A DNA stretch of 58,210 nt from Chara braunii. Its lineage: Eukaryota; Streptophyta; Charophyceae; Charales; Characeae. Positions 9,438-18,713 of this stretch are shown here, piece after piece. Each line of letters begins with the position of its first letter. The first letter of the stretch is position 1. Location: assembly GCA_003427395.1 (NCBI GenBank), contig BFEA01000394.1, positions 354,481 to 412,690 on the forward strand, in the 5' to 3' direction. Made by a program: the position numbers and the translations under genes. The notes beneath the pieces are model-generated. The model did not search any database, was not told the DNA's origin, and worked only from the letters and a program-made list of their open reading frames with translations.

Positions 9438-9475
9438 CTGTCTCTTATACACATCTAGATGTGTATAAGAGACAG
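9438..9475. other. Nextera mate-pair junction adapter (assembly contamination)
   Basis: CTGTCTCTTATACACATCT is followed immediately by its reverse complement AGATGTGTATAAGAGACAG. This is the 19-bp Tn5 mosaic end in the head-to-head arrangement left by circularised Nextera mate-pair libraries. It is not genomic sequence, and the two flanks may not be adjacent in the genome. Confidence 0.97.
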
Positions 9476-9910
9476 GTCCTTAACTGACACCAACCTTCGT
9501 TAAACGTTATTGTTGATTTCCTTCAGACATTATTTTTAACCTATCGTCGATATTTATCTCATCGATACTATTACCGTAGGGTGGATTTGCGTGGTTGCCC
9601 TTCGCTTTCCTTTCTCTTTCTTCCTGATCTGGCACAATTAACCTCACACCCTGATGTTTATATACTTTTAACTACCACCATTGTCTTGTGGCGGTTGTGG
9701 GTGTTTGGCGATGTAGGAGATGTATTCCTCTCTCGTCGCGGTGTAACACACGATGGGATGCTCACCTTTCTCTTCCTGCGATTCCTTTTCATTATTGGTG
9801 CAGGGTAGCCGTGGGTGTCGTATCCTTTCGACGACTCGTTCTCATGGTGGTGGTCCTAAATAACTGACAAGAGGTATGGATGCTCTCGTCTAGGAATATC
9901 TTGGGATAAA
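9476..9910. other. Anonymous DNA, no gene
   Basis: No conserved open frame or structured repeat was recognised. Partial resemblance to the 9051-9415 unit (CTTGTGGCGGTTGTGG) is seen near 9685. Confidence 0.4.
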
Positions 9911-10051
9911 GGGCCTCGCTCCACTACACGACACTCCACATGCATCTGGGCGTTTTTTGGACCAGGTGCATTTGGACGATCTAACATTTCGAATGCATCA
10001 GGTCCAGGAAATTTAAATGCATGTAGAAGGATGTATAGTGGAGCGAGGCCC
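9911..10051. mobile_element. 141-bp fold-back MITE with perfect 16-bp TIRs
   Basis: GGGCCTCGCTCCACTA at 9911-9926 is exactly inverted at 10036-10051. The interior is itself palindromic: ACATGCAT and CCAGGTGCATTTGG are mirrored by CGAATGCATCAGGTCC and AAATGCATGT. The flanks are AAA on both sides, a possible 3-bp target duplication, although it is low-complexity. There is no coding capacity. The superfamily is uncertain. Confidence 0.8.
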
Positions 10052-10639
10052 AAACACCCCTTCACTCACTCAACTTCAATTACACGAAGATAGAAACGTG
10101 AACAATTCTCTAATTGATGTCTTGGTTCATCTGATTGTCTCTTTTTATTGTGTGCATGCTATGCTATGCTTTAAACAATGCATCATGCACTGATCTGGTG
10201 ACGATTTGCACCTTCAACTTTGTCACATCTTCTTCTTTTTTGTTGTCGTTGGTCCGATGGACCACGGATCAGGTATTATTAAACTGGCATCTTTCCTTAC
10301 TTCTCCGGGTTTTTGTCCTTAATTGACTCTTCCACAATAAGTGTTTGCTGTCGCAGGCAGTAATTAAAATTTTGTGTTCCTTTCTTTAGTGTTTCCCACG
10401 CCATGCTTTGTCATATTCCTTGTTGTTGTCTTCAACTTATAGCTATAGGTAGTATAGTACACTAGTCGTTATCAATCAGACGTGGAAAAGTTAATCCATG
10501 TTTGTGAAGGATATGGGAGGCGGCAAGTGTGATGAATCGCCACAAGCCCATTGACCAAGTGCTGAAGAGATTGGTGCAAGTGGCAGCTGGGTAGAAGTGA
10601 TCATTTGCAGTTAATATGCGAGATATTAGCAATGCTGAG
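10052..10639. other. Anonymous DNA, no gene
   Basis: No supported gene or strong repeat was found. Short open frames (for example 10135-10326) are not recognisable. Confidence 0.4.
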
Positions 10640-11300
10640 GAAGAATGGTAGAGCCTTGGATGGATGAACAGAAGGGGAAGGTACAGAAGTCAAGGGAAGG
10701 AAGGAAGGAAGGAAGGAAGGAGGTTGTGAGCGAAGTGAGGTATCACCATACTTGCATCGACGTATGCAGCCTGGATTGGAGTCATAGATAATCAGGCAGA
10801 TAGATGTGTTTGGATTGGAGTCGTAGATAATCAGGCAGATAGATGCTTGAAAAGAGTCCCGGAGTGAAGGATGGAGCCTTGAACGGACGAACAGACAGAA
10901 AGAAGGGACAGACAGAGGGTAGGGATGGGCGAAAGGAGGAGGAAGGAAGGAAGGACGTTGGTAGGCAAGTGAGGAATCATCAGAAGAGCTTAGACGAACT
11001 TGACGGGATCGGAATGAGAGGTGGGAGGTAGGTGGGGGACTTTTGTGTGCGTGGTAAGGGTTTGTGGGCTTGAGGGCAGATCCTTGGACTTTGGACGCAT
11101 GAACAGACTCGAAGGACAGAAGGATGGATGTAGAGCCTTGGATGGGCGAATAGACTCGATAATGGACAGAAGGTAGGGAGGGAGGAAGGGAGGTAGAATC
11201 TTGGATCGATGAGCAGACGGAAGGAACAGATGGTGGGAAAGATGGACGTCACCTGACGAGGGAGTGATGAATCAAGGGAAGGGTTGTGGGTAGATGTGAG
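10640..11300. repeat. Degenerate G/A-rich satellite-like repeats
   Basis: The motif AGAGCCTTGGATGGA with following AACAGA and GGAAGG runs recurs at about 10650, 10873, 11083, 11132 and 11190, with variable spacing and GGAAGGAAGG runs between. A 39-bp exact-type duplication (GGATTGGAGTC, AGATAATCAGGCAGATAGAT) lies at 10772-10848. Confidence 0.55.
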
Positions 11301-11609
11301 CGTTTCCTGTTAATATGCCGACGCTCTTAGGACGTCTATTTCATCTTTTGAAGAGTGGACAGAGGAGAGTTGAAGGAACGAAGGAAGCTGGCTGGGTAAG
11401 CGGGGGTTAATTGTGGATATCATGATAGGCTTGATTGCTATAGGTAGAGGTAGAGGTGAGAGAGAAGTTTGTTTCCTCCGCAGGAGGATCGTAATAATGT
11501 TCTGGTGTTTTGTTGGGCATTGTAGCTGTTGCAATTCTGCATTGGCAGTCTGCTCACAGTTATCCAGGATTCCTTTTGATTGTGCACAGTTGAGAAGGTG
11601 CACTGATGA

Positions 11610-12212
11610 ATCCTCGAACGTCGTGGAGGAAGGGGCACAGATGATGACCCCTTTAACGACGTGGATGATGACCCCTTTAACGACGTGGATGATGACCCCT
11701 TTAACGACGTGGATGATGACCCCTTGAACAACGTGGATGATGACCACTTGAACGACGAGGATGATGACCCCTTGAACGACGTGGGAGGGTTGGCTGAGGT
11801 GTGCAACATTTCATCGACTCCTGAGTTTGAAAAAGATTTATGTAGAGAGAATTGTCATAATGTGAAATGTCAAATTTGTCGTTACTTGAAGGACGGAAGT
11901 GCTTTTCTGAGTCATTTCTTCTTCCTATTAAAAGCAGGTCCATACGGCCCCAGGCTCCATTTCCATTCTGGGGAGGATCAGTCCAGATCGTGTGCTGCAT
12001 TTTTTGAATTTTTTCATATATGTTTTTGGTTTGCCTTTAGCGGGATTAGTTGTTTCCGGCAGGCAAAGGACAAAAAAGGAGTTTCTTTCTTTCTTGGTTT
12101 TGTGGGTTTTGTCGGCCTTAGAAATTTGCTTTGCTTCGTAAGGCCCTCGCCTGACCACTCTCGAAATGTGAAAAAGACAAAAATGTGGCTGGTGCATCTG
12201 GCCATGTTCTAG
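11610..12212 (+). CDS. Uncertain ORF with octapeptide repeat DDDPFNDV
   Basis: The open frame begins after a stop at 11607 and has no upstream ATG. Six tandem 24-bp units (11640-11783) encode variants of DDDPFNDV. They are followed by a Cys-rich stretch, LCRENCHNVKCQIC, near 11840-11882, and then low-complexity Phe-rich sequence that looks non-coding. It could be an internal exon or chance. The period is a multiple of three and amino-acid changes among units are conservative (F/L, N/D), which mildly favours past coding. No function can be assigned. Confidence 0.2.
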   Translation: MLERRGGRGTDDDPFNDVDDDPFNDVDDDPFNDVDDDPLNNVDDDHLNDEDDDPLNDVGGLAEVCNISSTPEFEKDLCRENCHNVKCQICRYLKDGSAFLSHFFFLLKAGPYGPRLHFHSGEDQSRSCAAFFEFFHICFWFAFSGISCFRQAKDKKGVSFFLGFVGFVGLRNLLCFVRPSPDHSRNVKKTKMWLVHLAMF

Positions 12213-12250
12213 CGGGAAGTTCATTCGCATTTTGCACATTTCGAGAGTGA
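12158..12250. repeat. Inverted repeat with dispersed core
   Basis: CACTCTCGAAATGTG at 12158-12172 is exactly inverted as CACATTTCGAGAGTG at 12236-12250. The right half (from about 12191) contains one copy of the dispersed core described under findings (CCATGTTCTAGCGGGAAGTT and ATTCGCATTTTGCACATTTC). Confidence 0.65.
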
Positions 12251-12251
12251 T

Positions 12252-12440
12252 GTGGCTTCTGCTACCCACTTATGCGTTTGTCTTTCTGTTTGTCCATCTT
12301 TGTCTCTTGCCGTTGCTTGTGCTGCTGCTTCTGCCCTTGTTCTTCCGCTCGCTTCTGCTACCCACTTCTGTGTTTGTCTTCCTGTTTGTGTGTCCTTGTC
12401 TTTTGCCCTTGCTTGTGCTGTTGCTTCTGCCGTGACCTTC
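12252..12440. repeat. Tandem duplication, 97-bp period
   Basis: GCTTCTGCTACCCACTT begins both copies (12254 and 12351), and each continues with GTTTGTCTT, CTGTTTGT and GCTTGTGCTG blocks. Confidence 0.75.
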
Positions 12441-12478
12441 TTTCCATTTGTTATGCTGTCAATTGCTGCCTGTGTGGT

Positions 12479-12537
12479 GGTCGGCTATAAGAGGATAATG
12501 GTTTGTTGGTCGGCTATAAGAGGATAATGGTTTGTTG
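12479..12537. repeat. Tandem 30-bp duplication
   Basis: GGTCGGCTATAAGAGGATAA plus TGGTTTGTT occurs twice in direct succession. Confidence 0.85.
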
Positions 12538-12651
12538 CTGACTACATCGCCTATCTTGTAGCTTGTGTGGCTCTGTGCATGCGCCTGCATTTCTTCCAGC
12601 CGACTGTTGCCACGTGAATACGTCTGGTCCTTATCGCAGTATCCTAACTGA

Positions 12652-12712
12652 AAGGCCGCCCACGATACACAGCTATAATGATCGGGCGTTCGACATCCAC
12701 GTGGGCGGCCTT
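12652..12712. repeat. 61-bp segment with perfect 13-bp inverted ends
   Basis: AAGGCCGCCCACG at 12652-12664 is exactly inverted at 12700-12712, with a 35-bp spacer. It could be a very small TIR element or a hairpin. No target duplication is evident. Confidence 0.6.
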
Positions 12713-12899
12713 GTACGCAAGAGGTTCTGAACAGGGGGAGTTGTAAGGAAGAAGATAAGAAACTGAATACATTTTTGCTTGTTTTTTTCTTTTTTTCTTT
12801 CGCATTTGTGCTCTGATATTCTTGTGACAATATATGTGGGTGAGTGATAGTCTACTTCGATTTTGGTTAAGGTAGATTATCATTTACAGTGTAATCAGT

Positions 12900-12981
12900 G
12901 AGGGGATTCTGCAGACTGTTGAGGTTTCAGCCTCCTGATGAGTCGGTGAAACTCCGACGAAACAGTTTGTCACAGCCCCTC
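12900..12981 (+). ncRNA. Hammerhead ribozyme, type III arrangement
   Basis: All core elements are present and in register. CTGATGA lies at 12935-12941 and GAAA at 12959-12962. Stem II is GTCGG/CCGAC (12942-12946 with 12954-12958). Stem I is GAGG/CCTC (12921-12924 with 12931-12934) with a 6-nt loop. Stem III is CAGACTGT/ACAGTTTG (12912-12919 with 12962-12969), 8 bp including one G-U. Stem III extends beyond an internal loop by GAGGGG/CCCCTC (12900-12905 with 12976-12981). The predicted cleavage is after U at 12920 (GUU triplet). Hammerheads of this kind occur in plant retrozymes and other retroelement or satellite repeats; which class this belongs to is not shown here. Confidence 0.88.
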
Positions 12982-13250
12982 GTTTGTTGTCCTCTTCTCT
13001 CTCTCTGCCTACTGTTTACCGGGCAGTTCTGTTTGTGACGATATATATACGATATATATAAGAGTCGGTGAAACTCCGACGAAACGGTTTGTCACAGCCC
13101 CTCGTTTGTTGTCCTCTTCTCCCTCTCTGCCTACGGTTTACCGGGCAGTTCTATTTGACGATATATATATATATATATATACCGGGAAGTTCTATTTGAC
13201 GATATATACCGGGCAGTTCTATTTGACGATATATACATACTCTTTCTCTC
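12940..13250 (+). repeat. 122-bp tandem repeat carrying a truncated hammerhead copy
   Basis: The sequence from stem II of the hammerhead onward is repeated 122 bp later. The second copy (stem II 13064-13068/13076-13080, GAAAC at 13081, CCCCTC at 13098) has lost CTGATGA and everything 5' of it, replaced by AT dinucleotides, so it cannot cleave. Downstream, the unit ACCGGGCAGTTCTATTTGAC plus GATATAT is repeated about four times to 13250. Confidence 0.8.
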
Positions 13251-13447
13251 AATATATCTCAACACCACCTGGCAGGGATCTTTTGGAATAGTCTTGTCCA
13301 TCATTTTTTACTTGGTTCCTGACTAGTCCTAACCCCCAGTGAAGGATGGAAAGGAAGGGCCGCTACCTGTGGGGCAAGCCAAGGGGGGAACCACTCAAGG
13401 GGGCAATAGTCTGTCTGTCATTTTTTCCTTGTTTCTCTGTCTAGTCC

Positions 13448-13485
13448 CTGTCTCTTATACACATCTAGATGTGTATAAGAGACAG
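13448..13485. other. Nextera mate-pair junction adapter (assembly contamination)
   Basis: This is the same head-to-head 19-bp Tn5 mosaic end as at 9438-9475. The open frame crossing it (13339-13590) contains the peptide VSYTHLDVYKRQ, a hallmark of adapter read-through in predicted proteomes, so that ORF is not a gene. Confidence 0.97.
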
Positions 13486-13489
13486 GACT

Positions 13490-13800
13490 GGGCTGTCTGG
13501 TCGTCATCAGACGTTCTGACACTTAGGCTCGCTGCACCACTCATGGAAATGTGCGAAATGGAAATGAATCTTCAGGCAGAACGTGGATAGATACACCAGT
13601 GACGTTGTTGGCCTGTGTTGTCTGTTCCACACATGGAAATGTGCCAGTCTTGTTGTTGGCCTGTCTTGTCTGGTCCTCGTCAGATGTTATGACTAACGTG
13701 TTCTCTGCACCATGTACGAAGTTGTGCAAAACGGAAATGAATCTTCACGCAGAATGTGGAAAGATGCACTGTTATGTTGTTGTCTTTTTTCTCCATTTCG
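13490..13800. repeat. Two-unit duplication with dispersed core (minus orientation)
   Basis: CTGTCTTGTCTGGTC-like, GTCAGATGTT-like, CTGCACCA and GGAAATGAATCTTCA blocks occur in the same order in two units of about 170 bp. Each contains the dispersed core in minus orientation (13541-13602 and 13712-13772). Confidence 0.65.
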
Positions 13801-14020
13801 TGAGTGGTGCAGCGATCCCCTATATATCTGTCATTACGTTGTTTGAGTTTCTCTGGCCAGTAAAGGAAGCTGTGTGTCCTTGCAATCAAATCGAGGGCGA
13901 GGCAGAACGAGTGTTTCTCTGCTAATACAGCTCAGACTGTTAGGTCTGACATCGCGTTGTTTTGCTTGAGCTCGAGAAGAATGCGCATGCTTGTGGTTGG
14001 TGCTTTTGTTTCCCGGGGCT

Positions 14021-14106
14021 AGGTCCCACTTGCACGAATTAAGAGATACTGACCGTAGATAGCAAAGATCAACGGCCGAAATCTCCTAATTTGTGCAAGT
14101 GGGATC
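14021..14106. mobile_element. 86-bp micro-MITE, copy 3 (inverse orientation)
   Basis: The termini are AGGTCCCACTTGCAC and the inverted GTGCAAGTGGGATCT. The element is the reverse complement of 2014-2100 with few differences, separated from it by 12 kb. No clear target duplication is visible. Confidence 0.75.
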
Positions 14107-15460
14107 TTGCGCCCGTTACAGAGCGATTTCTGGTGTTCGGTTGTGCTTTGTTCTACAATTTGAGCCGCCCATTGTGGAACCATCGGGAACCAAAAAATTG
14201 CACTGCGGCAATCTGTGTGGAAGTGGCTGCAGTCGACTCCGTACACCACAAAATTTGGGAATAGACTCACTCAATAGAGTTGTGTGTCCAATGTCCGAAG
14301 TGTTAATCGTAAGTTACCGAAAGCACATCTTCCCAAGTTCCCAAGCCCTTTTGAGAACTGAGGCAGAAGGTTTTGGTGCCAAGTCCATTTTCGTTTTTTG
14401 TAAGTCTTTTTCTTTTCTTTTTCTGAAGTCCAGTCACAACTTTGTTTTCGGCATCCAGAATCGTCCTTTTTAAAAATTCTTTGTGTGAATATCTTTTTGC
14501 GAGAAGATCAGCATTGAAATCTGTGTCCAATGGTCAGGCCCCACCTACGAAAGCGATTGTGTAGTTGACAACAGGGTCGGATGCCTAAATAACAGCGAGT
14601 CTGGAATTTGGTAACATTGGTCGGTAACAAAAAGAAGGAACCAAGTAACTGAATGAATAGTGTGGAATTCTTAGGGGACTTTAGAGTGCATCTTTGCTCT
14701 AATAATTCCATGTTCATCCAAAAGTTCCAGTGAATGAATGGCACATACCTTTCCGTCCAGTGGCCGCCTACAATCACATGTGGCAGATGAAGAATCACTC
14801 ACTGACATCATTGGACTTCACTTCCAGACATCTATGACCGATGTAGCGGCCTATACTTTCTGTCAAGAGGGCCCGGCAGCAAGAAGCCCCGGCATTGAGA
14901 ATGGTACCCGTCGTAGCTACCCAGCTATCCTTTCTGTCAGGAGGGTTGGCAGCTAGAATGTCAGCCAACCACAAAGGCACTGATGCCCTTTGTAGTGGGA
15001 AATGGCAGCCCTCGGTGCAGGTCTTTCCGTGTTAATGAACAGCAATAAAACTACCCAATAGTAGAAATGGGTGTGTTGGGCCGTGCTACACCTGGCAGGG
15101 GCCGTGCTTGTGGCGTACAAACCCACACACTGCAGATCGCTGCGGTGGGGGGACTCAAGCCCAAGAGATCTGTTAGGTTGCTTTCACAAATGTTATGAGG
15201 GCGAAAGATTGGTAACTGGTGCCGGTTTGGAGATCCACTGAGGTCGGGTCTTTTTTTTTTGCAATAAAAACAAGTGGATCCGGTGCAGTGTAGAGGAGGG
15301 AGGACTGCAATTGGGGGGGGGGGGGAGAGCATATGGCCAAGCACACTGCATGCCGAGGTGGCAATCAGCGGGATTACTGCTCATTGCGATGTCAGCATGC
15401 CCGGAACAAAAAAAGAAGTCACACAGCATGCTGTTGTAGAAGTCAGCAGGATGAAATGAG
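14107..15460. other. Anonymous DNA, no gene
   Basis: Only short open frames on both strands were found, none recognisable. A small hairpin, GGTTGGC/GCCAACC, lies at about 14943-14969. A G-run lies at 15314-15326. Confidence 0.4.
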
Positions 15461-15462
<2 letters not shown>

Positions 15463-15556
<94 letters not shown>

Positions 15557-15558
15557 TT
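15463..15558. repeat. (CT)n followed by (GT)n microsatellite
   Basis: About 78 bp of CT dinucleotides run into about 18 bp of GT dinucleotides. Confidence 0.95.
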
Positions 15559-15660
15559 GTGGTTGGGTTTATATTCTTCATGATCTCCATGGAGATCAGC
15601 CTCGTCTTCGATGGTGGTGATTCCCTTCTGTGCACTCGTCCCATTTACCCCCATCTCTCT

Positions 15661-15981
15661 CTCTCTNNNNNNNNNNNNNNNNNNNNNNNNNNNNNNNNNN
15701 NNNNNNNNNNNNNNNNNNNNNNNNNNNNNNNNNNNNNNNNNNNNNNNNNNNNNNNNNNNNNNNNNNNNNNNNNNNNNNNNNNNNNNNNNNNNNNNNNNNN
15801 NNNNNNNNNNNNNNNNNNNNNNNNNNNNNNNNNNNNNNNNNNNNNNNNNNNNNNNNNNNNNNNNNNNNNNNNNNNNNNNNNNNNNNNNNNNNNNNNNNNN
15901 NNNNNNNNNNNNNNNNNNNNNNNNNNNNNNNNNNNNNNNNNNNNNNNNNNNNNNNNNNNNNNNNNNNNNNNNNNNNNNNNN

Positions 15982-16066
<85 letters not shown>
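15661..16066. repeat. (CT)n microsatellite containing a 315-bp assembly gap
   Basis: CT dinucleotides flank N at 15667-15981, so the gap is probably an unresolved microsatellite. The open frames that cross the gap are artefacts. Confidence 0.9.
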
Positions 16067-16069
<3 letters not shown>

Positions 16070-17030
16070 GCGCGCGGGGCACACAAAACTGGGCAATTGT
16101 TCTCACTGTGGTTCTTCTTTCTCCTCGTACCTTCATCGTCCCTGCTTCTCAATCAGTCTCCATGGTGTACTCCATCCATTCTCACTCTATCGTTTTTAGT
16201 TGTTCTACGTGAGAGACCCCCCTCCTTCCTTGTCCCTCTTCTACCTATTCCTTCGCCCTCTTTGAAAAGGTGCCCGGCTTCTTCCTCCTCCCTCCTCTGT
16301 CCATTGTTGCTCGTCCATCTACCGTTGGCGTGCCCTCGTGGCACTTTTTTTTCTTCTTTTTTTCTTTGGTGTGGTTTTTCCTCACTGCGTTGTCCATCCT
16401 TCTCTCCCACCCACCACTTCTGTTCGTTTGTCGATGCTCCCCGCTGGGCAGTCCTCTATTCTTCTCGTCCCCTCTTCACGCCTTTCTTTTCTTATTCTTT
16501 GTGCATGGCCCGTGCTCACTCCTCTTCTCCCATCCACCTCTCCTGCTCGCTTGTGGATCCTTCCCGTTCGTTGTCCATTGAACCTCTTTGCTGCTTGCCT
16601 CCCCTGGAGGTCGAGTTCATCAGCCCAAGTGGTAAATCAGTATCGGAAGGGGAGAGAGACAGAATGCACACCTATTTTTGCCATAGCCATGTCTACGTCG
16701 AGATCGTGTCCATCGCGCACCTCCCTGCCTCCCTCACAGAACAACGAATGGCCAGTTTGCACCTCATGCACATAGTAGGCAGCGATCTGCACTCGCAAAC
16801 ACAATCCCGCTTGTGCATTCCAGGGCGCAAATGTGAACGGTTCGAACAGTGCAGCCACACTGGCCAAAACAGGACAGGCGGGCACACTTTTCCCGCTCGC
16901 TCTCGGCAGCTGCCCGCTGCTCCCTGGGATGAGCTGCGACCCACCGGTACCACCTCCCGACCGTTTTTTTGTTGGGCCCACAAGGTAACGCTATGCGAGG
17001 ATTTTGATATTTTTTTTGAGGAGTGAGCAA
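16067..17030. other. Long open frames on both strands, no gene assigned
   Basis: The plus frame is open from the microsatellite to 17026, and a minus frame is open at 16637-16981. The first half is CT-rich and low in complexity. The second half (16620-17026) has normal complexity in both frames, but neither product is recognised. No splice or start signal settles which, if either, is real. Confidence 0.25.
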
Positions 17031-17441
17031 CAGGCTAGGATAGGAAAGAGTTTTGTGTGGCAGTCGAGTGACCCAAATCCTGCCGTGCAGTATTCTCGAG
17101 TGATCCCACGGTCAGTATTTTACATGTATTACCTGAAAATGTAAGGAGATCTTGGTTCCCCTCCTCCTCTCCTTAACCCTGGGCATGCCGGTGCAAAGGA
17201 TGCTTCCCGCCAAAATCTTTTCAATCCGTTGGGGGCATGGCCAACCCCAAAAGAGAGCGGGGTCAGTCATAGTCCCACTGGATAGAAGATTTTCAGTGTT
17301 TCGCTTGCCGTTGTGCAATTATCTCATTGGGTGGAGCGGAGCCCTCCTTCAATCAGGGAGTATATGGAGGCCGTCAGGATCACTGCCGACAGAAGTTGAG
17401 TTTATTCCAGAAAATGTGGCAACTACTTCCTGCCCTGACTA

Positions 17442-17467
17442 CCATCAGATCATTTGTGATCTGATGG
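17442..17467. repeat. Perfect 11-bp hairpin with 4-nt loop
   Basis: CCATCAGATCA is followed by TTTG and then TGATCTGATGG. It lies in otherwise anonymous sequence; its role is unknown. Confidence 0.7.
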
Positions 17468-17689
17468 CTGGGAAGCACTATGCCGTGATTTCAGGTGGGA
17501 GGTCTCTGTTTCTTTTTTTTTTTTCTGCCTTTTTCCTGTTTTCTCACCCCAGAAATTCGTAAGAACCTGTCATGCCGCTGCCACTCAGTGTCACACTCGC
17601 TTGGCCACACTCCTATCCGACTGCAAATGGGACCACACCCGAGATGTCGTATTTGAACTAGGTGTCCCAGGTAATTCCGAATGATTTTA

Positions 17690-17785
17690 TTCTGTTAATC
17701 TGATTGGATCTGAGTTTGGACTTGTGTCTGTATTTCAGCAGTTCGTGAGTGTGTTAGCAACTGACAGGAACTCCTGAGCTTAGGA
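17690..17785 (-). repeat. tRNA-derived SINE head, copy 2
   Basis: On the minus strand this reads TAAGCTCAG, a 13-bp insertion, then TTGCTAACACACTCACGAAC and TGAAATACAGAC followed by a B-box-like CAAGTCCAAACTC. The order and spacing match 5476-5552. The insertion repeats CAG at its edges, so it may be a small duplication. Confidence 0.4.
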
Positions 17786-17789
17786 TTGC

Positions 17790-18350
17790 TGGTGCCGAGG
17801 GTCAGTCTTTGGTGATGGCGTTTTTGGTTTCACTGACGACTGCGGTGGGGGGGGGGTTGCACCACCCTGTACCCTGAAGTCAATGTGGGAGTGTGGCGGT
17901 TGAGGTTTAGCCTGACAGTTGGTGGGCTCAAGGCCCACTTAGGTTGCTCTGTCTGGCTGGGACATCATTGGTTATATAGCCGATGCAAGTTGCATGCGAA
18001 CATTGTGTAAGCCGGGCACATTTGGGGGGTCGACTTTGACTTTTGAGTTTGACTTTGAGGCCAGAGGTCCTAATCGAAGGGGGAAGGAAAGAGGAAAATC
18101 AAGTGGAAGAGGGTGATGCCACCGACATGCTAGAAGACAATAGTGAAGGGGGGGGAAGGAAGAGGAGGATGACGAAGTGACAGCTGACAACAGGTCACGG
18201 GGGCCAGAAGGGAAAAAAGCACAGCGCCAAATATAAGACGAAATGCCAGAAGGACCTGCCGAAGAGGAGCATGGAGGCTTCCTTTCCCTCTCTGGCTGAG
18301 TAAATACGTCCAGGAACGGAGAAGGGAAAGAGGAATAGAGTTGTATACTA
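17790..18350. other. Anonymous DNA, no gene
   Basis: A short G-run lies near 17848. No coding or structural signal was recognised. Confidence 0.4.
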
Positions 18351-18351
18351 G

Positions 18352-18713
18352 AGTTGCTCAGAAAAAAGCACAAAGGGAGGGAGACAGAAAAAAGCACAAG
18401 GGGAAAGAGAAGTTGAGTAATGAATTAGAGTTGCTCAGGAAAAGCACAAAGGGAAAGAGAAGTTGAGTTATAAATTAGAGTTGCTCAGAAAAAGCACAAA
18501 GGGAAAGAGAAGTTGGGTTATAAATTAGAGTCGCTCAGAAAAAGCACATCTGCAATTTGCGTAACTCCTTAACCCAAGGCAGCAATCCAGAAAAAGCACA
18601 AAGGGAAAGAGAAGTGGAGTTATAAATTAGAGTCGCTCAGAAAAAGCACATCTGCAATTTGCGAAACTCTTTAACCCAAGGCAGCAATCGCTGGCCAGCC
18701 TGTTCCCCACGGA
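18352..18713. repeat. 50-bp tandem repeat, about six units
   Basis: The unit starts AGAGTTGCTCAG and continues AAAAAGCACAAAGGGAAAGA, then GAAGTTG and TTATAAATT. Starts at 18427, 18477 and 18527 give a 50-bp period. A longer segment containing CATCTGCAATTTGCG and CTTAACCCAAGGCAGCAATC is also duplicated (18543 and 18647). Confidence 0.85.

Noticed and set aside
11601-11625. Second hammerhead core (CACTGATGAATCC)
   Set aside because: CTGATGA is present, but there is no following stem II and GAAA strand.
12940-13485. Full retrozyme bounded by hammerheads
   Set aside because: The second ribozyme is truncated, spacing is only 122 bp, and no LTR or primer-binding site was identified.
13339-13590. 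83-residue ORF as a small gene
   Set aside because: It depends on the synthetic adapter at 13448-13485, as the VSYTHLDVYKRQ peptide shows.
15611-17026. 471-residue open frame through the assembly gap
   Set aside because: A 315-bp N block and a CT microsatellite make up the first third, and no domain is recognisable after it.
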